Shown piece after piece: positions 8,440 to 17,293 of a stretch of DNA of 42,393 bases. Origin of the DNA: Okeania sp. KiyG1. Lineage in GTDB: Bacteria; Cyanobacteriota; Cyanobacteriia; Cyanobacteriales; Microcoleaceae. The position numbers were made by a program, and so were the translations under genes. Positions within the stretch are counted from its first letter, which is position 1; every line of letters starts with the position of its first letter. The stretch is from NCBI RefSeq assembly GCF_014132355.1, contig NZ_BLZO01000143.1, positions 1 through 42,393 on the forward strand, given 5' to 3'. The notes under the pieces were generated by a model that ran no database searches, was not told the origin of the DNA, and was given only the letters and a program-made list of their open reading frames with translations.

Positions 8440-8457
8440 ATCTAGTTATAACTAGAT
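8440..8457. repeat. 18-bp perfect palindrome
   Basis: ATCTAGTTATAACTAGAT is its own inverse. A smaller related palindrome TAACTATAGTTA lies at 8319-8330. Both are upstream of the zinc-ribbon gene on its strand, 260 and 140 bp from its start. Confidence 0.7.
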
Positions 8458-9051
8458 GGTTGTTAAGTTTTGACTATTAGTAATTGTTGAATTGCAGAAG
8501 TAATTATGCTGATTAGAAGAAAATCAGTAGTTGATTTTCAATACTTCTCCCATATTAATGATATTTGTGCAATCAATTTGGGAAATCGATCAAGTTATAC
8601 AGTTATAGGTACAACTTAATTATTAATGATACATTAAAAAAGTAAATTGTGTATCAAATTTAGCAATCTTTAAAATAAATTAGTATTTCAGAGAAACAAT
8701 AAATTCAAAATACATATTTTTTACAGCCCTGCCTTAGAAAGCTATGCTTTATAAACATCTTTCTTAACATAAAACGCGGACATTAGTGAGAAGTTATGTA
8801 TAAATCCTTTGAGAGGCTTTTTCCTCAGAAAAGTATATTAAATTAGACGTTTTTTGAATATTATTACGGACCACACTCCCCACACCTCCCCATCCTCCCC
8901 ACCCTCCCATCAAGGTTTCAGGAGTTCCTTATCAGGGATAGCTTAGAAAGGGGGGTTGGCAGAGATATTCATTTTCTCAAACTTACCCAAATTCTAAAGC
9001 TAGATGTGCTAGTAGGAATAGGTATGGAGGGAATAGGTATGGAGGGAATAG

Positions 9052-9080
9052 GTAGGGACGTTGCATAAGGGCGTCCCTAC
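9052..9080. repeat. Imperfect ACGTTGCA-type palindrome
   Basis: GTAGGGACGTTGCAT followed by AAGGGCGTCCCTAC; the mirror arrangement of the module at 7532-7560. Confidence 0.6.
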
Positions 9081-9403
9081 AAATTATTTCGTTTACGAGT
9101 TGTTCGGGAGCAAGTAATGAAAGGGGTATTCATAATTCTGATGTTGATTACAGTTAGTCCAAATATATTAATTCTGATGTTGATTCACCAATGTCGGTAT
9201 TTTTAGTAGCCAGTAGTTAGGAAAAATAAAATCTATTTTTTAGTCAAATAGATATTAAAATAATTTAGCAGCATAGCTTTCAGTATTGATAACATTCTTT
9301 TTGAAATTGACATAAAAGTTGAATAATTGATTTGTCAACTGTCAAAAGTATTAAATTTAAGAAAAAAATATCCGGAAAAATAATAAATATCTATATAAAA
9401 GAT

Positions 9404-9595
9404 CGACATCTTCATCAAATCTTTACAACACTCCATTCTTATTTAAAGATTTGATGAAGAAGAGCAAAAACTGATGTTTTTTAAAAAAAAGTTAATAATA
9501 GTAAGTGTGAATTTAAACCCACTTATAGTAACCTCAACTAAGTAACCTAGATATATCTGTTATGTCTTTTGTAGTCAAGCATAGCAGATTTTTTA
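9404..9595 (+). ncRNA. Candidate small RNA, about 190 nt
   Basis: A possible RNA gene, called from structure alone. A TATAAA box lies just before position 9404. The first segment is a perfect 17-bp inverted repeat (9409-9425 with 9444-9460, arms TCTTCATCAAATCTTTA and its inverse, 18-nt loop). A weaker TAAGTG/CACTTA stem lies near 9500-9525, and the segment ends in a hairpin plus T-run. No -35 box is convincing and no known RNA family is recognised. Confidence 0.3.
9555..9595 (+). terminator. Intrinsic terminator-like hairpin
   Basis: ATCTGTTATG (9555-9564) pairs with CATAGCAGAT (9580-9589) with one G-U pair, loop 15 nt, and is followed by a six-T run. No protein gene lies upstream on this strand, which supports a short non-coding transcript. 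Confidence 0.5.
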
Positions 9596-9827
9596 TACTT
9601 TCAGACACTATAAACTACATCATGTCTGTATAAACCCAAGCAACTTAGCAGATATAAAATGCCGGAATATCCCCAGATAATTCCCACTCTTAATCATTTC
9701 TTCCTCCTGACTCGGTCCTCCTGACTCCTGACTCTGCCGATCGTACGATCGCTAATTATCCGGATACTCTATTACCGAAAATTTCAGGTATAAAGCCTCT
9801 CCATTTATGGAGAAAAAAGAAAAAAAA

Positions 9828-10036
9828 CAGGACTTACGCAAATTCTTAGACAATACGCTATTGGTAGGGGGCGTTTTGCTACCGCATAACTCCGTTAACG
9901 CTCCGCGACTTGTATTGCGGAGCTTTGCGGAGCGCAAATGCCATTCGCCGGGCGAATGCCATTCGCCGGGCGAATGCCATTCGCCGGGCGAATGCCATTC
10001 GCCCCTACTAGATATGGCGGTTATGCGTAAGTCCTG
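9828..10036. mobile_element. R1 MITE-like element, copy B
   Basis: Exact 13-bp inverted ends CAGGACTTACGCA/TGCGTAAGTCCTG, flanked on both sides by AAAAA. Because the host is itself A-rich the duplication is suggestive only. The core holds an 18-bp palindromic tandem (9938-10003). Confidence 0.8.
9938..10003. repeat. Palindromic tandem, 18-bp unit x 3.7
   Basis: Unit ATGCCATTCGCCGGGCGA at 9938, 9956 and 9974 with a partial fourth. Each unit contains the inverse pair GGCGAAT/ATTCGCC, so the tract can fold into several alternative hairpins. Confidence 0.9.
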
Positions 10037-10103
10037 AAAAATTCTTTTATCCAATCTTCTTATTTATAAAAAGAGGTAATTCTAAATTCGCGCATTCTAA
10101 ATT

Positions 10104-10475
10104 CTAAATTATTGAAATCTCTACCAATACGGTGACTGCTGCGACAGCAATTAACATTTCATCATTTTTATCTTCCAATTCAGCGATCGCTCTACCCTGC
10201 ACCACCATACCTCCATCTTCAATAGTGATACTTTTTTGGCCAAAAGGTAATACAGCTAAAACCTCTTCTACCTTCACCTGTTCTGGGTAAGGTACAGCCA
10301 CCTGTACTTCTACAATCATTTCATTGGGATGACTTAAACCTGCGACTTCCCAAACTCCGGGTAAAGCATTATGAGCGATCGCATTTCTGACTGCCCTAGC
10401 TGCAGCGACTGTTGGCTCCTGGCCATGTTGGTCTATTCCCATGCCCATTTCAATAATTAAACGTTTTCTAGTCAT
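10104..10475 (-). CDS. Lin0512 family conserved protein
   Basis: A 123-aa protein that I recognise as the Lin0512 family (TIGR02058), a small conserved protein of unknown function found in cyanobacteria, Firmicutes and others. Family landmarks are LIIEMGMGIDQHGQEPTVAA, the stretch RAVRNAIAHNALPG, and EVQVAVPYPEQV. The C-terminal part (EDGGMVVQGRAIAELEDKND) contains a glycine turn, and no signal peptide or membrane segment is seen. The start is set at ATG 10475: GGAG lies five bases upstream. The longer frame would need a GTG at 10481 that overlaps this GGAG. The stop codon falls in TTCTAAA repeat sequence next to the R6 copy, so the last residues may have been shaped by that repeat. Confidence 0.85.
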   Translation of the reverse strand: MTRKRLIIEMGMGIDQHGQEPTVAAARAVRNAIAHNALPGVWEVAGLSHPNEMIVEVQVAVPYPEQVKVEEVLAVLPFGQKSITIEDGGMVVQGRAIAELEDKNDEMLIAVAAVTVLVEISII

Positions 10476-10592
10476 AAACACTCCAAATTAACGATACAAG
10501 ACTTTTCAGATTTATGACTTCACATCATATCAAATCCGTTTGATTGGACATAAAAAAATTCTCCTATCGTCATATAGCGCTGCGCGCAGCTC

Positions 10593-10746
10593 ATATCAAA
10601 TCCGGTAGCATCGGTGTAATTAGATGGGGGATGGGGGGATGGGGGATGGGGGGATGGGGGGATGGGGGGATGGGGAGATGGAGAAATATTTGGTAATCGT
10701 TGAAGATGGAACATTTTTTACGTGCCGAATTAAACGGATTTGATAT
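10593..10746. mobile_element. R4 inverted-repeat element, copy 1
   Basis: Left end ATATCAAATCCGGTAGCATC; right end AATTAAACGGATTTGATAT. The core is a GGGGGAT tandem (about 10624-10680) followed by GAAATATTTGGTAATCGTTG. The same order of parts recurs at 40372-40540. Confidence 0.8.
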
Positions 10747-10964
10747 CATCTGGCAATAGGCAATAGGCAGTAGGGGGGATAAAAAGCTGTTTGCGCAGCA
10801 TCTCCGTTGGAATAATATAAAATTTTAGCTATTGGACAGTTCCTGAAATTTGTAAATATGCCAGCGCACATTGCTATAACTGCTAAATCTTTGTGATTCT
10901 CTCTCCTCCTGACTCCTCCTGACTTAAACAACCAATATATCACTGTTTAACAGGATTTGATATC

Positions 10965-11116
10965 ATATCATGTCCGCACTTTATTGTTTGTGTAAAACCA
11001 AGGGTGAATATCTACAGGAAATTTAAGTTGTTTCAAGCTTTTAAGCCTTCTTCCCTCTTCCTTCTTCCTTCTTCCTTACTTTCGCTATACAATACCGATG
11101 CTACCGGACATGATAT
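10965..11116. mobile_element. R5 inverted-repeat element, copy 1
   Basis: Left end ATATCATGTCCGCAC; right end CTACCGGACATGATAT. The core is a TTCTTCC-type pyrimidine tandem (about 11047-11078). Its right arm also carries the GATGCTACCGG motif of R4, so R4 and R5 look related. Confidence 0.75.
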
Positions 11117-11233
11117 CACACCCAAAACTCTGTAGGGGCACCATTCGGCAGCTTTGCGTCAGCAAATGGCCATTTGCCCCTACTTTATGGAATTTTAACC
11201 CCAAGCTGCTAAAAGCTGATAGCTGATAGCTAG

Positions 11234-14200
11234 TTAACGTAGGAAGAAATCATCAGCACTAATTTCTGCTTCGTTAGTTAAGGTAGCAAAATTACCACCT
11301 CCACCTAAACCAGCAGCACTACCATTAGCGTTATAGAACAAACGACCGTTTTCAGTGTTGTAGACAATAAACGCATCAGAAGTTCTTGCCGCTGCATTAG
11401 TGGTAACTATTGCAAACTCTGTTGCTACACTGAAACCATCACCTTGAATACTGGTAAGTGCAGTGAAAGTGTCTTTATCCAACAGAATAATATCTTTCCC
11501 TACAACAAAATCAGTAATTTCGTCTGTACCCACATCTGCTTGAGTAAACTCTTCATTGGTATTGAAAATAAAGCGGTCAATACTTGCACCACCTGTGAGT
11601 ACGTCGTTACCAGCACCACCATTAAGGCGATCACGACCAATGCCACCACGAAGGGTATCGTTACCTGCACCTCCTAAGAGATGGTCAAAACCGGAGTTTC
11701 CTTCTATCAAATCATTACCTCGTATACCAAGCATGAGGTCGTTACCTGCACCACCCCTGAGAGTGTCATTGCCGTTATCACCGATTAGGCGATCGTCACC
11801 ACTATTGCCCTTAATCAAATCCCTGCCATTACCACCTTGCAGAGTATCATTTTCACCAAGACCTTGTATGGTGTCATTGCCTCCAAAACCATTAAGGATA
11901 TCTGGACCAGGGCCACCGGAAAGGAAGTCGTTTGTATTTCCACCTGCGAGGACACCAACAAAGGTAAAGTTGCTGACATTCAGGTTTATTTCTGTTTCAA
12001 AGGTAGCAACAATTTCTAAACTGTCTTCTTGGAAAAAGGTTAAGACAGTTTGATTTTGTGCATTAACATAAGTGGCAAAAGTACCATTACTGTTAACACC
12101 AAGTTGCTGTAGACGTGTTTCTACTTCTGTTAGATTGGAAAAGTCTTGCTCTAACTTAACTAGACCTATATTCCTTGCTACACTGCTGGTTGATTCATTG
12201 ACAGTAACCTGTCTGAAGTTACTGTTTCGGAAATTTCCAAATATTCCGGTTTGGAACTGCAGTATATCTGTGGTTTCAAAGTCGCTAATAGTAATAGCTT
12301 GAGTTAATGAATTAAAGAAAATTGTGTCTATTACTCCAGTAGTGGCAGTAATTTCTGTGTCTGCAGTTGCTGTGGTTATTTGGGTAAAGTTAAAGTTAGC
12401 TTCTGTTAGCTCTACTTGGGATGCAAATTGACTGACAATTTCTACTTGAGTGCTACTTTCGGCAAATGCTAATATGCTACGACCTTGCTGGTTGGTATAT
12501 TGAACGAATACTGGACTGTCTACTTGTAAACTAACTAGCAGTGTTTGTAGTTCTTGTATTGAGTTAATTTGTTGCTCAACAACCAGTAGACTTTGGTTTT
12601 GGATATCAATATTGGTGGTTAACTCAGTGACAGTTACACGACTGAATGTTGAATTGCTGAAACTACCGAATAGTGATGAATTGAAGTTTAAGGAGTCTGA
12701 CTCACTAAAACCGACTATTCTACCACCAATTTCCTCTAAAGAATTGAATTGAATTACATTTTCAATCTCAGTGTTGAGGACAATTGTATTTGAGTTACTG
12801 ATGACAACATTGACCTCTGATTCTGGTTCTTCTGGTTCTTCTGGTTCTTCTGGTTCTTCTGGTTCTTCTGGTTCTTCAACTTCAATAAAGTCTAAATTAT
12901 TGACTGAGAAATCACCGAGATTTTGCAACTCTACTTCAAAGTCTTCTACTACTTCAAACTCACTACCATTGAACAATACTAACTGGGTGCGACCATCAAT
13001 ATTAGCTAATAGTATAACTGAGCGTTCACTTACCAGACTTACTAGACGTTCTTGCAGAACTTCTAAACTAGCAAAACTTTCCGACTCAAAAATCAAGAAA
13101 TTTTCTTGAACTTCTTGAGTTATATCAGCAGTGATATTAATGCTGGTGAAATTTTCTACTGTGACATCAATATCTATGAGTATCTCAACATCAACTTCTA
13201 GCTGCTCTGTAGTCACATCAAATGGTCTGAACAAGTCTAAGTTCTCAATAGAGAAATCACTAATATTTTCTATCTCTATTTCTTGAATTAACTCAAATTC
13301 AGTACCATTGAACAATACTAATTGAGTTGTACCTTCAACCTCTGCTAATAGTAGAACCGAACGTTGACCTACTAGGAATGCTAGTCGTTGTTCGAGAACT
13401 AGAAAATTATCAAAACTTTCTTCGGTAAAAATTAAGAGAGTTTCTTGAACTTGTTGGGTAGAACCAATTTCGATATTAACGGTAGTGAAACTTTCTGCTG
13501 TGACTCCTAATGATTCTAAGAGGTTGGCATTAATTTCTATTCCATCAGCATCATCACCATTGTCTCCATCATCACCACCTATGATAAAGATATTATCTGT
13601 ATCAAGTTCTACATCCGTTTCTTCATCAGTAGATAAGGTAGCAATAACTTCAACTATACCCTCTTGTGAAAAAGCGAAAACAGTATTGTCTGATTCATCG
13701 GTGTAAGTTAATAGGACTGAACCAGTTATGTTCAACTCACTTAGTCGTATTTCAACTTCTTCTATGGAAGCAAATATTTGGTCGATAACTAGAAAATTAG
13801 CATCTACTACCTGTTCAGAAGTGGTAAATACTGAAACTAATACTCTTGTTAAATCTTCATTTGTCAGACCACCAAAATCTTCTGACCGTAATTTGATAAT
13901 GTCTGTATTATCGTCAAAGTCTTCAATTGTAAATCCGCCTTCAATTGTTTCCTGAATGAAAAATTCATCAGGATTATTTGTGGCAGAAATAGTATCATTA
14001 TCTGCTGTAATTTGGATTTCATTTAAGAGACTCAGATTAACACTACTAAATAATTCTAAATCAGATAGAATCACATCAAATTCTTGAATAGTAGTAATTC
14101 CTTCTTGACTACCATCTGAGAATAGTAAAACAGTTTGACCATCAATATTAGCAACAGCTAGAACAGCATTATTAACAGCAAGAGTGCTTAATCTTTGAGC

Positions 14201-15544
14201 AAAAACTTCTATGCTGTCAAATTGTTCTGTGGCAAAAATGAGTAATTGTTCTGTTACCGGAGCGACATCATCAGCACCTATAACAATGGTATTTAGAGTA
14301 TCTAAATCTACTCCTAATTGTTGAAGTATAGATACACTAATTGATACTTGACTTTGATTACTAATAAAGTCATCTGTGCTAATGTTCAGATTGGTCTCAA
14401 TATCAAATGCTTCTAGGTTAGATACTATTTCGTACTCAGCAATAGTATTAACTTCATTGCCATCAAAGGAGGCTAAAAATGTGTTCTCTGCTGTACTGAA
14501 TAAGAATAAAACTGTACTGCTAAATTCAATATCTACTAGCAATTCTTGCAGCACTGTAATATCAGTTATTTCTTGTGAAATAACGAAGAAATTAGCATCA
14601 TCAATATCTAGATTATTTCCATCAGTTATTGATACTTCAATCTCTTCAATATTAATGCCCAACAATTCCAGTACAGATGATTCAACACTGATGATTCCTC
14701 CATCGTTAAAATCAATTACTGTACCATCATCATTAAATACAGGTGCATCAACTGTTACATACTTAAAATTATCAACACTTAATTCTCCTTTTTTAACTGA
14801 AACTCTGGCAATAATATCAGTTACATTATCTCGGACGTAAGCTAATGTACCTTTTTTACCATTGTCGTCCTCATCAAAAAAGATAATAGTTGGAAAATTT
14901 CCATTGATGTTGGCACCATCTAATAAATTTGCATTACTTAGTTGGACAGCTACATTATCCCTTTCAACATTAACAAATGTAACGAAATTTATTCCGCTAG
15001 TGTTATTGGGATCAAACACTTCTTGCAGAAAACCAATGGTATCATCATCAGCTTCTAGATCGCTAATTTCATCTATACCTTCACCAAGAGCTGTATAAAG
15101 AAAAATGTCATCACCGGAACCTCCACGAAGTTTATCGTTACCAGGCCCCCCAACAAGAACATCTTCGTCTTTCTTACCTTCTATATCGTCATCACCCTCA
15201 TCACCAAAAATCAAGTCATTACCGTCATCACCCTTGATTTTATCTTCACCAGTACCACCAGAAATAGTATCATTATTTTTTCCACCTTTAATATCATCAT
15301 CATCTTCCTGACCAAAAATCAAGTCATCATTATCTTTACCCTCGAGCTTATCTTCACCAGTACCACCAAGTATGGTATCATTCCCATCATCTCCATCTAT
15401 ATCATCATCGTCTGCTCCACCATCAATGAAGTCATCACCATCCTTACCATCAAGTTTATCCTCATCTCCAAAACCACGGATAATATCATTTTCATCTGTA
15501 CCTTTGATTTTATCTTTTCCATTTGAACCAAAGAATTGAGCCAT
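11234..15544 (-). CDS. Giant RTX calcium-binding protein with internal repeat modules
   Basis: A 1436-aa acidic protein, probably exported by a type I (ABC) secretion system and folded by Ca2+ outside the cell. Residues 2 to about 150 form an RTX block with unusual lysine- and aspartate-rich nonapeptides (GDEDKLDGKDGDDFIDGG). Residues about 1197-1335 form a second, classical RTX block (GGAGNDTLRGG, GGAGNDVLTGG), followed by a beta-rich C-terminal tail (RFIFNTNEEFTQAD) like those of many cyanobacterial RTX proteins. Between them lie about eight degenerate modules of 85-150 residues with the pattern FLVI/LLIF, then E/S-VE-RL, then a strand ending L(A/T)(Y/F), and a hinge of six EEP units (about residues 889-909). 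The start at ATG 15544 gives the typical MAQFFGSNG beginning, with AAGGAG 12 bases upstream. The ATG at 15577 would put that Shine-Dalgarno inside the gene. Antisense frames here are shadows. Role (surface layer, adhesion or motility) is not shown by the sequence. Confidence 0.9.
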   Translation of the reverse strand: MAQFFGSNGKDKIKGTDENDIIRGFGDEDKLDGKDGDDFIDGGADDDDIDGDDGNDTILGGTGEDKLEGKDNDDLIFGQEDDDDIKGGKNNDTISGGTGEDKIKGDDGNDLIFGDEGDDDIEGKKDEDVLVGGPGNDKLRGGSGDDIFLYTALGEGIDEISDLEADDDTIGFLQEVFDPNNTSGINFVTFVNVERDNVAVQLSNANLLDGANINGNFPTIIFFDEDDNGKKGTLAYVRDNVTDIIARVSVKKGELSVDNFKYVTVDAPVFNDDGTVIDFNDGGIISVESSVLELLGINIEEIEVSITDGNNLDIDDANFFVISQEITDITVLQELLVDIEFSSTVLFLFSTAENTFLASFDGNEVNTIAEYEIVSNLEAFDIETNLNISTDDFISNQSQVSISVSILQQLGVDLDTLNTIVIGADDVAPVTEQLLIFATEQFDSIEVFAQRLSTLAVNNAVLAVANIDGQTVLLFSDGSQEGITTIQEFDVILSDLELFSSVNLSLLNEIQITADNDTISATNNPDEFFIQETIEGGFTIEDFDDNTDIIKLRSEDFGGLTNEDLTRVLVSVFTTSEQVVDANFLVIDQIFASIEEVEIRLSELNITGSVLLTYTDESDNTVFAFSQEGIVEVIATLSTDEETDVELDTDNIFIIGGDDGDNGDDADGIEINANLLESLGVTAESFTTVNIEIGSTQQVQETLLIFTEESFDNFLVLEQRLAFLVGQRSVLLLAEVEGTTQLVLFNGTEFELIQEIEIENISDFSIENLDLFRPFDVTTEQLEVDVEILIDIDVTVENFTSINITADITQEVQENFLIFESESFASLEVLQERLVSLVSERSVILLANIDGRTQLVLFNGSEFEVVEDFEVELQNLGDFSVNNLDFIEVEEPEEPEEPEEPEEPEEPESEVNVVISNSNTIVLNTEIENVIQFNSLEEIGGRIVGFSESDSLNFNSSLFGSFSNSTFSRVTVTELTTNIDIQNQSLLVVEQQINSIQELQTLLVSLQVDSPVFVQYTNQQGRSILAFAESSTQVEIVSQFASQVELTEANFNFTQITTATADTEITATTGVIDTIFFNSLTQAITISDFETTDILQFQTGIFGNFRNSNFRQVTVNESTSSVARNIGLVKLEQDFSNLTEVETRLQQLGVNSNGTFATYVNAQNQTVLTFFQEDSLEIVATFETEINLNVSNFTFVGVLAGGNTNDFLSGGPGPDILNGFGGNDTIQGLGENDTLQGGNGRDLIKGNSGDDRLIGDNGNDTLRGGAGNDLMLGIRGNDLIEGNSGFDHLLGGAGNDTLRGGIGRDRLNGGAGNDVLTGGASIDRFIFNTNEEFTQADVGTDEITDFVVGKDIILLDKDTFTALTSIQGDGFSVATEFAIVTTNAAARTSDAFIVYNTENGRLFYNANGSAAGLGGGGNFATLTNEAEISADDFFLR

Positions 15545-15661
15545 TTGTGTTTTTTTCTCCTTGATGAAACAATGCAAATTTGTTTGGAAATTTTTTGCAG
15601 TAATCTAATCTTTGACAAAAAAATTATTAGTCAAGATTAGATAAATTTTATTTAACATATT

Positions 15662-15774
15662 CAGGACTTACGCAGATTCATCTTGAAAACACGATCTGTA
15701 GGGGCGAATGGCATTGACTAACGTCAAGCTCCGCTAACGCCCTCCCTATCTGTAGAGTCTATGCGTAAGTCCTG
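15662..15774. mobile_element. R1 MITE-like element, copy C, with 5-bp duplication
   Basis: A 113-bp element with CAGGACTTACGCA at the left and TGCGTAAGTCCTG at the right, flanked on both sides by ATATT. This is an exact 5-bp target-site duplication. Confidence 0.85.
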
Positions 15775-16134
15775 ATATTTATAGCGCTGTGCGCAGGCAA
15801 CAGCTCCGGAAAGCAACAGCTCATCTGGGGGAATAAAAAACTGATAGTATAAGACTTTTAGCTATTGGACAGTTCTTGTAATTTGTAAATTATGCCAGCG
15901 CACATTGCTATATTTTTATTTTCTTGGGTAAGAGCTAGCAAAATTCCTAGATATTACTGTTTTTATCAATGACATTTCGTATAAATACGACTAGAAATAT
16001 CTAAAGAATGTTCCAATTTTTCGCTGTTACAATGCACCCTTAAACTTATTTCCCTACACCATCTTACCCATTGGTGTTAAAAATGACAACTTTATTTATT
16101 ATAGTTAATACTTTTCTATTAAAATTACCGAAAA

Positions 16135-16209
16135 ATTTAGGTATAAAGCCTCTCCATTCATGGAGAAAAAAGGAAAAAAATCTTTTGCTCCAATCCTCTT
16201 ATTTATAAG
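16135..16209 (-). repeat. R6 dispersed element, copy 5
   Basis: Reverse-oriented: TTACCGAAAAATTTAGG, AAAGCCTCTCCATTCATGG hairpin, then CCAATCCTCTTATTTATAAG. The final AGGTAA is lost, replaced by AATAGTTTA. Confidence 0.65.
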
Positions 16210-16236
16210 AATAGTTTATTAATGGATAATGGATAA

Positions 16237-16405
16237 TTACCTCTCCCTCAAAGGAAGAGGGTTGACCAATAAGGAAAAAAAATATTCTCTTGGTCAATTG
16301 GATATAGCGTAGGTTTCCTCGCCATCCCTCGACCACTTTTTTCCCTTGAAAGGGGAGACTTTATACCTAAATTGTTTAATTATTTAATTGTTAATTATTC
16401 GGTAA
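16237..16405 (+). repeat. R6 dispersed element, copy 6
   Basis: Forward: TTACCTCTCCCTCAAAGG, GTTGACCAATAAGG, the optional module TTGGTCAATTGGATATAGCG with its inverse CGCCATCCCTCGACCA, CCTTGAAAGGGGAGAC, and ATTCGGTAA. Confidence 0.75.
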
Positions 16406-16820
16406 TTCTAAATTCTTAATTCTAAATTCTAAATTCTTAAACATGAATCCTGATGGTTTAAAACCCTTAAAGCTCTTAAAGTCCTTAAGTTAGTCTGATA
16501 TGATAATTTTTCCGTTCTAAATTTATCAAGTAAAATCAGAGATTGACGCAATATAAAAGTATTTTTTCCCACTTCAACAATAAATATTTATAATCTAATC
16601 AATCTCCAAAAGCAGATTCCAATATACAAATCAAAAGAAAAATATTGACTTAGTAAACTATTGATGATATTATCAATTTTAAAAATATTTATAGTATCTA
16701 TAGCGCTTCCCAAGGTTATGAGGTAGAGTTGTATTTTTGTCTTTTTATTCCCTGTTCCCTGTTCCCTGTTCCCTGTTTCCTAAAAGTTTCCAATATCTCA
16801 CAACTCAAATCATATTGCTA

Positions 16821-16930
16821 TATACAGCGGATTCCACTTTGGTGAGGTACACCCCTCGCGGGCAAGATGCCCGCACTACAAACATTTCATTATTAATATC
16901 TGTACCTCATATACTTGGAATGTGCTGTAA
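16821..16930. repeat. R3 inverted-repeat element, copy 2
   Basis: Left arm TATACAGCGGATTCCACTTT then GGTGAGGTACA; right arm TGTACCTCATATACTTGG then AATGTGCTGTAA. The central hairpin GCGGGCAAGATGCCCGC has a 7-bp stem and a 3-nt loop. Confidence 0.8.
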
Positions 16931-17051
16931 CTTTAATTGTTAAGAAACCTAATAGTATTAATAAATTAAAAGCCGATCATAAAACTACAAACTCAAAAGG
17001 TGTTTTTCCTCAAAGTTGATTTTTTTCAAAATTGTTAACAGAAAAGAGCTT

Positions 17052-17257
17052 ATATCATGTTCGGTTGAATACTTATAAATAAATGTTGTGAGGAGTCAGG
17101 AGTCAACCCACCCCTCGCCCCTCCCAGGAGGGAGGGGAAGAAAGAAGAAAAGAGGAAATATTGGAGAAAAGTAAAGATAATTTCAGTATTTCTTTGGTAG
17201 TGTCGATACTGTAAGTCATTAAATTTTATTTATAACTGACCCGTCCGAATATGATAT
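17052..17257. mobile_element. R5 inverted-repeat element, copy 2
   Basis: Left end ATATCATGTTCGGTTGAATA; right end GTCCGAATATGATAT. The core carries GAGGAGTCAGGAGTCA and a CCCTCC/GGAGGG inverted pair. It ends 36 bp before the kinase start, so it may supply or disturb that promoter. Confidence 0.75.
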
Positions 17258-17293
17258 TATTTTAAAAATAAACCAACTATTTGAAGAAATATT

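Larger units (their letters stand above)
9772..10079 (-). repeat. R6 dispersed element, copy 4, interrupted by R1
   Basis: Reverse-oriented: TTACCGAAAATTTCAGG at the left, AAAGCCTCTCCATTTATGG hairpin, then the R1 copy B insertion, then TATCCAATCTTCTTATTT and AAGAGGTAA. Without the 209-bp insertion and one copy of its 5-bp duplication it is about 94 bp, as for the compact form. Confidence 0.75.
8180..10103. other. Long gene-free region
   Basis: About 1.9 kb without a credible protein gene. It holds AGTTA-type palindromes near 8319-8330 and 8440-8457, the CCCCACACCTCCCC-type pyrimidine tract (about 8875-8910), GGAATAGGTATGGAG tandem units (about 9011-9056), a palindrome at 9052-9080, a long hairpin at 9409-9460, a terminator-like hairpin at 9555-9595, and an R6 element interrupted by an R1 element at the right end. 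Very AT-rich elsewhere. Confidence 0.6.
10476..11233. other. Gene-free spacer packed with R4/R5 repeats
   Basis: A 758-bp spacer with an R4 element, possibly inside a larger pair of related ends (10527 to 10963), an R5 element, and an inverted pair GTAGGGGCA/TGCCCCTAC (about 11135-11185) just downstream of the RTX gene, where it could act as a transcript end. Open frames at 10520-10714 and 10746-10943 follow these repeats and are not credible. Confidence 0.6.
15545..17293. other. Long gene-free spacer with several repeats
   Basis: About 1.75 kb between the RTX gene and the kinase gene, which point away from each other. It holds the RTX promoter region, R1 copy C, two R6 elements back to back (16135-16209 and 16237-16405), tandem CCCTGTT units (about 16750-16780), an R3 element and an R5 element. 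No protein gene is credible, and the frame at 16737-16943 is repeat sequence. Confidence 0.6.

Noticed and set aside
10520-10943. Two minus-strand frames with proline-rich peptides
   Set aside because: They translate the GGGGGAT tandem and R4/R5 arms; no Shine-Dalgarno and no protein-like composition.
11444-15311. Many open frames on the plus strand opposite the RTX gene, up to 165 codons
   Set aside because: They mirror the biased codon use of the glycine/aspartate-rich and serine/glutamate-rich RTX gene; composition is proline/serine-rich nonsense and no start signals exist.
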